The notes under the pieces: generated by a model
Told to the model about the DNA's origin: nothing
The model's input: the letters and a program-made list of their open reading frames with translations, nothing else
Databases searched by the model: none
Shown: one piece after another, positions 6,492 through 13,531 of the stretch
Layout of the letters: every line of letters begins with the position of its first letter
Numbering within the stretch: the stretch's first letter is position 1
DNA from: JADJLQ01 sp964405735
GTDB taxonomy: Bacteria > Bacteroidota > Bacteroidia > Chitinophagales > Saprospiraceae
Assembly (NCBI GenBank): GCA_964405735.1
Contig: CAYOPD010000090.1
Coordinates: forward strand, 1-16,784
DNA: 16,784 nucleotides
Direction of reading: 5' to 3'
Program-made: the position numbers and the translations under genes

Positions 6492-7865
6492 ATGGTTCCA
6501 AGTATCGCCATCCTGGACGTGGGAAAAACCAATAAAAAAATCCTGGTATTCAACCGGGACTATGAGTTGGTCTATGAACATATCGATCAGATCCCCGAGA
6601 CCATGGACGAAGACGGTTTCCCCTGCGAAGACATCCAGGCCCTGAGTCAATGGGCATTGAATGCCATGAAATCCCTGATCAGGGATGAGCGTTTTGATAT
6701 CAAAGCCATCAACTTCTCCGCATACGGTGCCAGTTTTGTTTTGCTGGGCGAGGATGGCGTGCCGGCAGCCCCGCTTTACAATTACCTAAAACCCATCGAC
6801 CCGCATTTTCTGGATGATTTTTATACAAAATATGGAGGCAAGGCCAGCTTCCTAAAGGAAACAGCATCCCCGGCATTGGGCAATCTCAACTCAGGCATCC
6901 AGCTGCACCGCCTCAAGGAAACGGACCCGGAGAAGTTCATCCAAATAAAAACGGCGCTTCATCTGCCCCAGTATCTGAGTTATCTATTTACCCGCATGGC
7001 GGTCTCCGAACTGACCAGCATCGGCTGTCATACCATGCTCTGGGACTTTGGCAGGAACCAATATCACCGCTGGGTGCATGAAGAAGGAATAATAAAATTG
7101 TTTCCAAAAAACGAACCTGCGGAATCGGCTTTCCCCTCCACCATAGGTCATAAGACCGTTTTGTCAGGCATCGGCTTACACGACAGTTCCGCAGCCCTCA
7201 TTCCTTATTTGCTGACCATCCGGGAGCCCTTTATTTTATTGTCCACCGGCACCTGGAGCATTGCCCTCAATCCATTTAACCAGGAAACCCTGGGCGCCGA
7301 ACAACTGAACGATGACTGCCTTTTTTATTTCAGTTATAAGGGTAAGCCCGTCAAAGCTTCGCGTTTGTTTTCAGGCCATGAGCACGAGGAAGAGATCAAA
7401 CGGATTGTTGAATGTTTTGACTGTCCTTCTGAATTTTATAAAAATATCCGGTTTGATTCCGGCTACTGGCAGGCGCTTTCGGAAAATTATATCGAACAAC
7501 CGGATTCAACGGATGAGCATGGCTTGAAACATTCCGCCTTCAGGGACCGGTTTGTTCAGTTTTTTACCGATGAAACCGAGGCTTATTATACTTTGATCGC
7601 GGACCTGGTGGGCCTCCAGGTCAGGTACATCCAATTGATCCTGGATGATCAGCCGGTAAAACAAATTTTTGTTGATGGGGGTTTTTCAAAAAACTCCATT
7701 TTTATGCACCTCCTTGCCGAAAAACTCCCGGAGTACCGGGTATATGCCGCAACCGTGGCGCAAGCATCCGCTTTGGGGGCAGCCCTGGTAATGCACCCGC
7801 ACTGGAATGCAGGGGAATTACCTCCTGAGCTGGTGAAGGCGGAGTGGGTGAAATCACCTGAATGA
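6492..7865 (+). CDS. FGGY-family carbohydrate kinase (probable L-rhamnulokinase)
   Basis: 457 residues from the ATG at 6492; a TTG two codons upstream is in frame but less convincing. The N-terminal nucleotide-binding loop is 'AILDVGKTNKKILVFN'. The inter-domain catalytic Asp is Asp231 in 'GIGLHDSSAALIPYL', followed by the phosphate loop 'LLSTGTWSIALNPF'. The C-terminal adenosine motif is 'QIFVDGGFSKNSIFMHLL', and the end is 'QASALGAALV'. These are the landmarks of the FGGY sugar-kinase family. Position directly after rhaI makes rhamnulose the most likely substrate (ketose to ketose-1-phosphate, the substrate of the bifunctional aldolase whose end is at 1-417), but fuculose and related ketoses cannot be excluded. 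The 98 bases after the stop carry no clear terminator; the next gene is convergent. Confidence 0.88.
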   Translation: MVPSIAILDVGKTNKKILVFNRDYELVYEHIDQIPETMDEDGFPCEDIQALSQWALNAMKSLIRDERFDIKAINFSAYGASFVLLGEDGVPAAPLYNYLKPIDPHFLDDFYTKYGGKASFLKETASPALGNLNSGIQLHRLKETDPEKFIQIKTALHLPQYLSYLFTRMAVSELTSIGCHTMLWDFGRNQYHRWVHEEGIIKLFPKNEPAESAFPSTIGHKTVLSGIGLHDSSAALIPYLLTIREPFILLSTGTWSIALNPFNQETLGAEQLNDDCLFYFSYKGKPVKASRLFSGHEHEEEIKRIVECFDCPSEFYKNIRFDSGYWQALSENYIEQPDSTDEHGLKHSAFRDRFVQFFTDETEAYYTLIADLVGLQVRYIQLILDDQPVKQIFVDGGFSKNSIFMHLLAEKLPEYRVYAATVAQASALGAALVMHPHWNAGELPPELVKAEWVKSPE

Positions 7866-7963
7866 ACGACAACAACAAAGTTGAAATGTACTTAGGAAAG
7901 AAACCTGTAAGCATTGCAAATCAATAGGAACAGGCTCTCCGGATTACTTCCTGCCTTGACCGA

Positions 7964-8962
7964 TCAATGGGGATTTTGACTGAGAACCTCTGCGAAAAAA
8001 TCAACACCATAGGATTGAAGTTTTTTGCGGTCGTGACCGACCCCTTCGACAAGAATAAACTTCACACTGGCTCCTGCTTGTTTGTATATCGATTCGGCAT
8101 GCGGCCATCTTGACAGGGGGTCTTTTCCAAAAAACCCGTCCACAAGTCCCGCAGCCTCTTTGTCCCATCCATCGGTAAAGTCCAGGGAATCGTTATCATC
8201 CGCCGATCCCAGGATTGACAATTGAGGTATGCTTACATAGGTGGCGCTATCAAACGGTTTCCCGGTTAGAGCCTCCAGGTCGCCAATTCCGGCCGGATAG
8301 GGCAAGAAAAAGTGCTTATAATTTTTCACTGGGGCAATGGGCCAACCCCCGGGTGATCCAAACACGGTTGCCAGTACCCGCTCAGGATGGAGGACGGTAA
8401 ACCGGTTGGCAAACATGCCGCTGGCGGAAAACCCCTGAATGAGGAATTTTTCATGCGATTCCATTCCTTCGCTTTTAAGCAATACCCTCGCTTCATCGAT
8501 CATGGCAATTAATTGAAGGTCGATGCGTTTCAGATCTTCCCGCTTTGTGGTCAAGACATCCCGGTCGAGGGCATGGGTATAAATATGCCAATCCTGAGCC
8601 GGCCGGATAAATGCGGGTACCAGCAAAACAACGTTCAGGGCATTGGCAATTTTATGCCTTTCAAAACCGGTCCACCAGGCCTCTTTTTGATGAACTTTCG
8701 CATCATCCGATATGGTGCCGGTGTTATTGGGTTGGATGAGGAAGGTAACGGCTCTACCGCTTTCCCCTGTTTTTTTTGCTCCCGGAGAAACATAAAGGTA
8801 ATAGCCGGCGTGATATCCTTTGCCGGCATCAGGCGGGTAGTACCTAACCTTTAAATAATAAGGACCCATAAAAACAACCACAGCGATCAATAGAAATAAG
8901 ACCAGAAAGGATAAAACAATTAAACTTTTTCTAAGCATAATCCATATTTTGTGTTTGTTCAT
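7964..8962 (-). CDS. Membrane-anchored alpha/beta hydrolase
   Basis: About 332 residues from the ATG at 8962; the ATG at 8938 (MLRKSLIV...) is an equally plausible start. An N-terminal signal anchor 'LIVLSFLVLFLLIAVVVFM' is followed by an extracytoplasmic domain. 'VTFLIQPNNTGT' is a first core strand, 'NVVLLVPAFIRPAQDWHIY' carries the oxyanion region, and 'EKFLIQGFSASGMFANRF' holds the nucleophile elbow G-F-S-A-S-G. 'PQLSILGSADDNDSLDF' fits the acid-residue strand and 'FILVEGVGHDRKKL' the catalytic His. The family resembles exported esterases or dienelactone-hydrolase-like proteins; the substrate cannot be told from sequence. It lies downstream of the response regulator on the same strand, but the assembly gap hides the junction, so operon membership is uncertain. 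Confidence 0.83.
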   Translation of the reverse strand: MNKHKIWIMLRKSLIVLSFLVLFLLIAVVVFMGPYYLKVRYYPPDAGKGYHAGYYLYVSPGAKKTGESGRAVTFLIQPNNTGTISDDAKVHQKEAWWTGFERHKIANALNVVLLVPAFIRPAQDWHIYTHALDRDVLTTKREDLKRIDLQLIAMIDEARVLLKSEGMESHEKFLIQGFSASGMFANRFTVLHPERVLATVFGSPGGWPIAPVKNYKHFFLPYPAGIGDLEALTGKPFDSATYVSIPQLSILGSADDNDSLDFTDGWDKEAAGLVDGFFGKDPLSRWPHAESIYKQAGASVKFILVEGVGHDRKKLQSYGVDFFAEVLSQNPH

Positions 8963-9010
8963 CTGCACCAATTCGCAAAAACTTCCGGACTAAAACACCC
9001 TGTCTTATAA

Positions 9011-9110
9011 NNNNNNNNNNNNNNNNNNNNNNNNNNNNNNNNNNNNNNNNNNNNNNNNNNNNNNNNNNNNNNNNNNNNNNNNNNNNNNNNNNNNNNNNNN
9101 NNNNNNNNNN
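9011..9110. other. Assembly gap of 100 N inside the response-regulator gene
   Basis: Exactly 100 N, the usual placeholder size for a gap of unknown length. It removes the end of the receiver domain and whatever follows. A complete LytTR regulator would need about 130 further residues, more than 100 bases plus the following 80 bases can supply, so the true gap is probably longer than drawn. Confidence 0.97.
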
Positions 9111-9407
9111 AAGATAATCGGTGACATTGAGATTAAATGCTTCCACGGCGTATTGGTGATAGGCAGTGGTCAGAATCACAGCCGGGGGATGACTCAGGGT
9201 TTTGAGGAAAGACAGCCCCTTCAGCCTGGGAAGGTGGATATCCAGAAAAATCAGGTCGGTCCCGTTTTCCCTCAACCAGTCCGTGGCAAGGAGGGCATCT
9301 TTGAAGGTGGCCTGCAGTTTTAAAAAAGGGACCTGGTCAATATATTCGGTCAGGATTTTTGCCGCCAGGGGTTCGTCTTCAATGATGATGCACCGCAGTT
9401 CAGACAT
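9111..9407 (-). CDS. LytTR-type response regulator, receiver domain (3' part lost in assembly gap)
   Basis: 99 residues of CheY-like receiver domain are visible from ATG 9407. The acidic pair is in 'CIIIEDEPLAAKIL' (Glu10, Asp11), the phospho-acceptor is Asp56 in 'LIFLDIHLPRLKG', and the switch Thr is in 'VILTTAYHQYAVEAFNLNV'. The 'TTAYxxYAVEAF' helix is typical of regulators with a C-terminal LytTR DNA-binding domain (AgrA/LytR class). The start overlaps the stop of the histidine-kinase gene by 8 bases, so the two are translationally coupled and form a cognate pair. The DNA-binding half falls in the gap. The frame left open beyond the gap down to 8931 ('VLVRKFLRIGADEQ') does not look like a LytTR C-terminus, so I do not extend the gene there. 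Confidence 0.85.
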
Positions 9408-10455
9408 GGCTTGCCAGGTTTATATCTAAGATGGCCGTAAACGCCGAATCGCCCTGGTCCACGGAGAGGCGGTAGTCGGTGTAAAGCAATTCAAGCTGGC
9501 GGCGGAGGTTGGCCAGGCCTATATTTTCTTTAAGGCCTTTCCCGCCGGAAAATGGATCCACCGAGTTTTTTACCTCAAAATTCAACCGGCGATCCTTTAC
9601 GGCAAGATGGATATCTACAAAGGGCCGTGAACGGGTCTCGGATACCCCATGCTTGAAAGCGTTTTCCACCAGGGGGATCAATAACAGCGGGGGCAGGGCC
9701 TGCTTCATATCCTCAATATCATAATTAAAGTTGATCCGCAGCGATTCATCGTAGCGCAGTTTTTCCAGTTCGATATAGTCGCCGATGATTTTGAGTTCCT
9801 GCTCGATCGCAATGTATTCTCCTCCGGTTTCGTAAAGCATATAACGGAGGATCTTCGACAGGCGCATGATGGATTCCGGCGCCAGGTCCGATTTGTCCCG
9901 GGCCAGGGAATAGATATTGTTGAGCGTATTAAATAAAAAATGCGGGTTGGTCTGGGACTTCAGGTAATTCAGTTCAGCCTGTTGTTTTTCAATGCGCAGT
10001 TGCTGTGCCGACTGTCTGAGTTGAACGTATTGGAATATATGCCGGATCAGGCCGAAAAAAAGAATGGAACCCACACTGTAGCCGAAATGGTAGCTGACGC
10101 CTTCGTCTACTGTTTTAAACCGGGTCAGTTCCGTATAGATGCCGAGGGCGATCCCGAGAGCTCTCCAGCCATAGAGGCCGAAGGACCACAACATCAGGAA
10201 AATCCAAAACAGCAGGAGGGCCCAAAGGATATTGTATAACAGGTACCTCCTCCCGGTCAGGATAAAAGGGACGGCATATTCAAAAAAACAAAAGTTTATG
10301 GCGAGGATATAGATGACCCTCCAAAGATCATTTACCGTCCTGACCCAGAAGGTATCCCGGTAGTTCACCAGGTTGCCTATTGACCAGAGGCCAAAATAGG
10401 CGAATCCGACCCAGAGGTAAAATCTGATTTTTTTTATATCGGCCGGCCATTTCAT
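9400..10455 (-). CDS. Sensor histidine kinase of the LytS/YehU (His_kinase) family
   Basis: 351 residues. The N-terminal half has about four transmembrane helices (residues ~10-145), including 'VIYILAINFCFFEYAVPFIL' and 'ILWALLLFWIFLMLWSFGLY'. A coiled linker 'RQSAQQLRIEKQQAELNYL' leads to the phospho-acceptor box 'NPHFLFNTLNN' with His172. The ATPase domain shows 'PPLLLIPLVENAFKHG' (N box) and 'GLKENIGLANLRRQLELLY' (G box). There is no recognisable extracytoplasmic sensor domain, so signal perception is probably within the membrane. The overlap with the downstream LytTR-type regulator gene makes a coupled two-component operon. The divergent haloperoxidase-like gene is a candidate target by position only. 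Confidence 0.92.
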   Translation of the reverse strand: MKWPADIKKIRFYLWVGFAYFGLWSIGNLVNYRDTFWVRTVNDLWRVIYILAINFCFFEYAVPFILTGRRYLLYNILWALLLFWIFLMLWSFGLYGWRALGIALGIYTELTRFKTVDEGVSYHFGYSVGSILFFGLIRHIFQYVQLRQSAQQLRIEKQQAELNYLKSQTNPHFLFNTLNNIYSLARDKSDLAPESIMRLSKILRYMLYETGGEYIAIEQELKIIGDYIELEKLRYDESLRINFNYDIEDMKQALPPLLLIPLVENAFKHGVSETRSRPFVDIHLAVKDRRLNFEVKNSVDPFSGGKGLKENIGLANLRRQLELLYTDYRLSVDQGDSAFTAILDINLASHV

Positions 10456-10524
10456 TATACCCGGGTAAAGGTCGTGATTTCTTTTTCTCCCCCGGTTCCG
10501 GTCTACGGACAGGAAACCCGCGTA

Positions 10525-10540
10525 TACCGGTGGACCGGTA
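10525..10540. promoter_or_regulatory. Perfect palindrome TACCGGT-GG-ACCGGTA in the divergent intergenic region
   Basis: The 295-base gap 10456-10750 separates the kinase gene (minus) from the haloperoxidase-like gene (plus) and holds no credible gene. Its clearest structure is this 7-bp perfect inverted repeat with a 2-base centre, 70 bases upstream of the kinase start. It could be an operator for a dimeric regulator. It does not resemble the direct-repeat sites usual for LytTR regulators, so I do not assign it to the adjacent regulator. Confidence 0.4.
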
Positions 10541-10750
10541 AAGTCAACAAACGGAATATCCGGTGCGGCGGGAGTATTCAGAAAGACAAGGCTAACGAGG
10601 GATTATCATTAAATGACTTTTAATCGCCGGACCTTTTGTTCCAGTCTCGTGAGCTAAGCCGGCTCTTCGGTATACCTGGGTCGGTTGTTAGTTGACCTGG
10701 CCCCCATCCTGATTCTTTTGGTGAATAGTATTGCGGTAAAAAATAAAAAC

Positions 10751-12091
10751 ATGAACCGCCTGTTTCATTTCCTCCTCCTCGCATTTATCGTGCCTGGATA
10801 CCTGCTTGGACAGTTTGCTCCTTCGGCCGGCAATTGGAAGACCTGGTTTATTAAATCCGGCAAGGATTACCGTCTTCCCGCACCCGGCTCCTACCAGGAT
10901 GAAATTTCCCAGGTCCTATCCGTCCAACAAATAGCAGATGAAAACACCAGGCAACAAATCCTTTATTGGAATGCCGGTCCTCCCGCTTATCGCTGGCAGG
11001 AAATGATGACCCGGCTCTGGGCCGTTGACACGGGCCGGTACGGCGCCCTCGCAAATATGTTGCTTTCCACGGCAATCTATGACGCGACCATTGCGGCCTG
11101 GGACACCAAATATGCCTATCACCGGCCCAGGCCCTTCGAAACAAATCAACGGATAAAATTAAAAGTGCCTCCTCCCGGCAGCCCTTCATTTCCTTGTGAA
11201 CATTCGGTGGCTGCTGGGGTGGCGGTTTCGGTCTTCTCGGCTTTTTATCCGGCCCTGGCCGATTCCGTGAAGAAGATGGCGCGGCAGGCGATGGATTCAA
11301 GGGTGGCGGCAGGGGTGGCCTTTCCTTCGGATACCCGGGCGGGCTTTGAGCTGGGCATGCGCATCGCCGGCGAGGAAATTGAAACAACCCGGGATTTTGT
11401 TTGCAAGGAAGCCTGGGATGGAAAGATACCCGAAGGCTCCCAATACTGGCGGGGGAGATTCGCACTCTTTCCCATGGCAGGTAAAAACAAAACGGTAATC
11501 CTTTCCAGCGCCGGTGAGTATCGACCTGGACCGCCGCCGGATTATGCAAAAGAGATGGAGGAGCTGAAGCATTATAAACAAAACTTTCGCTCCCTCAGCA
11601 ATGCCTTTCAATGGGCCAATGCGGACTGGTTTGCGGAGGAACTGAAGAAAAAAATATTCGAATACAACCTACACCTCAACCCACCCCTGGCGGCATATAT
11701 ACATGCGGCGATGGGGGTGGGCCTCTACGATGGTTTTGTGTCCTGCTGGGATGCCAAATATACCTATTGGGGTATCCGGCCAAATCAATACGATACCACT
11801 TTCAGACCGGCGATCCTGGTAACGCCTCCCTTTCCGGGCTACCCCTCCGGTCATGCCGCCCTTTCGGCAATGTCAGCAGGACTCCTGTCCTATTTTTTTC
11901 CGGAAAAGAAGGACCTGTATTGGAAGAAGGCGGCGGAAGCCGCCGAGTCCCGTTTCCAGGCAGGAATCCATTTCCGCAGCGACAATGAAGTGGCAAGCGA
12001 ATTGGGGAAAAAAGTGGCTGAAAAGCTGGTACAAAAACTTATTCGCGACGGGCATCCAGGTCCCGTGGACCAGTACTCCGGAATCAAATAA
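10751..12091 (+). CDS. Secreted vanadium haloperoxidase / PAP2-type protein with internally duplicated active-site module
   Basis: 446 residues from the ATG at 10751, which gives a signal peptide 'MNRLFHFLLLAFIVPGYLLG' with likely cleavage after G-Q; the longer frame from 10685 has no such start. The C-terminal half carries the complete vanadate/phosphate site: K336 and R343 in 'KYTYWGIRP', S366-G367-H368 in 'YPSGHAALSA', and R401 and H407 in 'SRFQAGIHFRSD'. The K-to-R spacing of 7 and R-to-H spacing of 6 equal those of the fungal chloroperoxidase (K353/R360, R490/H496). The N-terminal half repeats the layout: K120 and R127 in 'KYAYHRPRP', H151 in 'FPCEHS', and R184 in 'SRVAAGVAFPSD', but Ala190 replaces the vanadate-binding His. 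It could be a haloperoxidase or an acid phosphatase. A DUF4386-type gene follows after 15 bases. Confidence 0.86.
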   Translation: MNRLFHFLLLAFIVPGYLLGQFAPSAGNWKTWFIKSGKDYRLPAPGSYQDEISQVLSVQQIADENTRQQILYWNAGPPAYRWQEMMTRLWAVDTGRYGALANMLLSTAIYDATIAAWDTKYAYHRPRPFETNQRIKLKVPPPGSPSFPCEHSVAAGVAVSVFSAFYPALADSVKKMARQAMDSRVAAGVAFPSDTRAGFELGMRIAGEEIETTRDFVCKEAWDGKIPEGSQYWRGRFALFPMAGKNKTVILSSAGEYRPGPPPDYAKEMEELKHYKQNFRSLSNAFQWANADWFAEELKKKIFEYNLHLNPPLAAYIHAAMGVGLYDGFVSCWDAKYTYWGIRPNQYDTTFRPAILVTPPFPGYPSGHAALSAMSAGLLSYFFPEKKDLYWKKAAEAAESRFQAGIHFRSDNEVASELGKKVAEKLVQKLIRDGHPGPVDQYSGIK

Positions 12092-12106
12092 AGGAATACA
12101 CGGGTT

Positions 12107-12820
12107 ATGGACCTCGATGTCATTGTATTGAAACGAAGAGCCAGGCGGGCCGGTTTCCTTTATCTTTTATTGGTTTTATCGGGTCTTTACGGCCTGATTT
12201 ACCTTCCTTCCAAAATCCCCCTGGGCGGAGATGCAGCGACCACCGCTAAAAACATCCTGGCCCATGAATTTTTGTTCCGGACCGGTCTGGTCAACGGGAT
12301 GGCCAGCGGATTGCTTTTTCTTTTTGTTGTATTGGCCTTGTACCGCTTGTTTGAGCCGGTCGACGGTCGGCAAGCCCGGCTCATGGTGATCCTGATCATT
12401 CTGCAGATCCCCGTTGGTTTCCTGCTTGAGGTATTTTCATTTTCTGCCCTGGAAATCCTGAAAAGGGAATCGCCCGCAATACCCGACCAAAAGGTGAACG
12501 AACACCTGGCTTTCCTTCTTCTGGATATCTGCAAACAAGGAACCCGCGCTTTGGAATTCTTTTGGGGGATCTGGCTTTTCCCCTTTGCCTGGCTGGTCTG
12601 GAAATCGGGGTTTTTTCCCCGGATCCTGGGCCTTTTTCTGCTGCTCAATGGTATGGCTTATGTGCTGGAATGGGCCGTGCATATGCTCTTTCCGCAGTTC
12701 CAAACCATAGTGCGGAATTGGGTATTCCCCTTATTCTTTGGAGAACTGGCCATTACTCTTTGGCTGTTGTTCGTGGGGGTCAGGGTAAAACAGGTAACAG
12801 AGAAAAGTGCGCACTCTTAG
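12107..12820 (+). CDS. DUF4386-type integral membrane protein
   Basis: 237 residues with about six hydrophobic helices. The N-terminal 'RRARRAGFLYLLLVLSGLYG' followed by 'YLPSKIPLGGDAATTAKNIL' and 'HEFLFRTGLVNGMASGLLFL' is the pattern I associate with DUF4386, a family with no known biochemical role. Later helices include 'LMVILIILQIPVGFLLEVFS', 'FFWGIWLFPFAWLVWKSGF' and 'LFFGELAITLWLLFVGV'. It starts 15 bases after the haloperoxidase-like stop, so the two are probably co-transcribed. Its end marks the last gene of the GC-richer background before the AT-rich island. Confidence 0.75.
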   Translation: MDLDVIVLKRRARRAGFLYLLLVLSGLYGLIYLPSKIPLGGDAATTAKNILAHEFLFRTGLVNGMASGLLFLFVVLALYRLFEPVDGRQARLMVILIILQIPVGFLLEVFSFSALEILKRESPAIPDQKVNEHLAFLLLDICKQGTRALEFFWGIWLFPFAWLVWKSGFFPRILGLFLLLNGMAYVLEWAVHMLFPQFQTIVRNWVFPLFFGELAITLWLLFVGVRVKQVTEKSAHS

Positions 12821-13076
12821 TCTTTTAGAGGCCATTCTGCCAGGTTAGCGGTAGTGCCTTTGTTGGTCAAGGTGTGTTTGCAGGTAACGTGAGGGGGGGG
12901 GCCGACAGTGCGGGAATTAAAAGCACTAAACTGTCCACCCACGACAAATGTAAATAAAAAGTACTACCGTTCAATTAAGCACTGCACCCTGCATTGCGGC
13001 AACCCCTTGTTAGCTGCTGCCCTTCTGCTATTTTTTACTTTTGTCGAAACAAATTTTAGTTATTATATCTAACTTT
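12821..13076. other. Left border of the AT-rich island; no gene, partial boundary repeats
   Basis: About 250 bases without a coding signal. It contains the box TTGCAGGTAAC at 12878-12888 (identical to 16391-16401), a run of nine G at 12893-12901 and a hairpin around GACAGT (about 12904-12909) and ACTGTC (about 12931-12936). It also has two GTTAGC occurrences (12844-12849 and 13010-13015) and a TACTTTTG box at 13036-13043. The last fits the TAnnTTTG -7 consensus of Bacteroidota and could drive the regulator gene that follows. Confidence 0.5.
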
Positions 13077-13093
13077 ACTTACTTTTTGTAAGT
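13077..13093 (+). promoter_or_regulatory. HxlR-type operator ACTTAC-N5-GTAAGT at the regulator start
   Basis: The 17-base palindrome ACTTAC-TTTTT-GTAAGT is perfect over both 6-base arms. It overlaps the first possible start codon (GTG at 13092) of the HxlR-type gene and lies 22 bases before its ATG at 13116, downstream of a TACTTTTG promoter box (13036-13043). The same palindrome occurs at 14997-15013 in the promoter of the DoxX/VOC operon. Shared perfect arms at the two promoters argue for autoregulation. Confidence 0.75.
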
Positions 13094-13115
13094 GTCTTCC
13101 AAAACGCAAGATTAT

Positions 13116-13475
13116 ATGGGCAAAAAATCGGGTGAAACGAAATACGATGGTGATTGTAGTAAAATAATACTGCCAATTCGTGATACGCTTGATGTAATAA
13201 ACGGCAAATGGAAGATATTGATCATCATTGCAATCAAACATGGGAACAAGCGTTTCGGAGAAATCGAAAGAAGTATTCCTAAAATCACATCAAAAGTATT
13301 GGCAAAGGAATTGAAAGACCTGGAAGAGCACAAGCTAATCAAAAGAACCGTTTATGACGATTACCCGGTCAGCATTGAATATACGGTCACAGATTATTCT
13401 GAGACTTTAGGGAACTTGATAAAAGAGATGATGTTGTGGGGCATACAACATCGTAAAAAAATGATTGGTAAATAA
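13116..13475 (+). CDS. HxlR-family winged-helix transcriptional regulator (probable quinone/thiol-stress sensor)
   Basis: 119 residues from ATG 13116; a GTG at 13092 is in frame, but it lies inside the operator palindrome. The HxlR fold is clear: 'CSKIILPIRDTLDVINGKWK' at the start, then 'FGEIERSIPKITSKVLAKEL' (recognition helix) and the wing 'LEEHKLIKRTVYDDYPVSIE' with 'YTVTDYSETLG'. A single Cys lies at residue 14, just before the TLD-x-I-x-GKW segment. That matches the position of the redox-active Cys of Bacillus YodB and CatR, which are inactivated as repressors by quinones and other electrophiles. The gene converges on the VOC/DoxX operon, whose promoter carries the same palindrome as its own upstream region. 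Target and signal are inferred from that and from the catDE-like gene content. Confidence 0.9.
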   Translation: MGKKSGETKYDGDCSKIILPIRDTLDVINGKWKILIIIAIKHGNKRFGEIERSIPKITSKVLAKELKDLEEHKLIKRTVYDDYPVSIEYTVTDYSETLGNLIKEMMLWGIQHRKKMIGK

Positions 13476-13515
13476 ACACAAACAACCAGCAGATACTCCG
13501 CTGGCCATTTGTGTT
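13475..13515. terminator. Candidate bidirectional terminator hairpin between convergent genes
   Basis: AACACAAA (13475-13482) pairs with TTTGTGTT (13508-13515), and inside it CCAGC (13486-13490) pairs with GCTGG (13500-13504), leaving a 3-by-3 internal mismatch and a 9-base loop. It begins on the last base of the regulator stop codon and ends 16 bases before the VOC stop. Position between two converging stops supports a shared terminator; a strong T-tract is absent on either side. Confidence 0.55.
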
Positions 13516-13531
13516 GAATAGAATAAATAAT

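Noticed and set aside
7866..7963. Rho-independent terminator between the kinase and hydrolase genes
   Set aside because: No convincing stem followed by a T-tract on either strand in this 98-base convergent gap.
8931..9010. Continuation of the response-regulator reading frame beyond the N run
   Set aside because: The peptide after the gap does not resemble a LytTR C-terminus, and frame across a placeholder gap is arbitrary.
10851..11549. 232-codon minus-strand open frame opposite the haloperoxidase-like gene
   Set aside because: Pro/Arg-rich shadow translation over conserved active-site codons of the real gene.
12893..12901. Run of nine G as a regulatory or quadruplex element
   Set aside because: A single G-run without further tracts cannot be distinguished from slippage or a homopolymer error.
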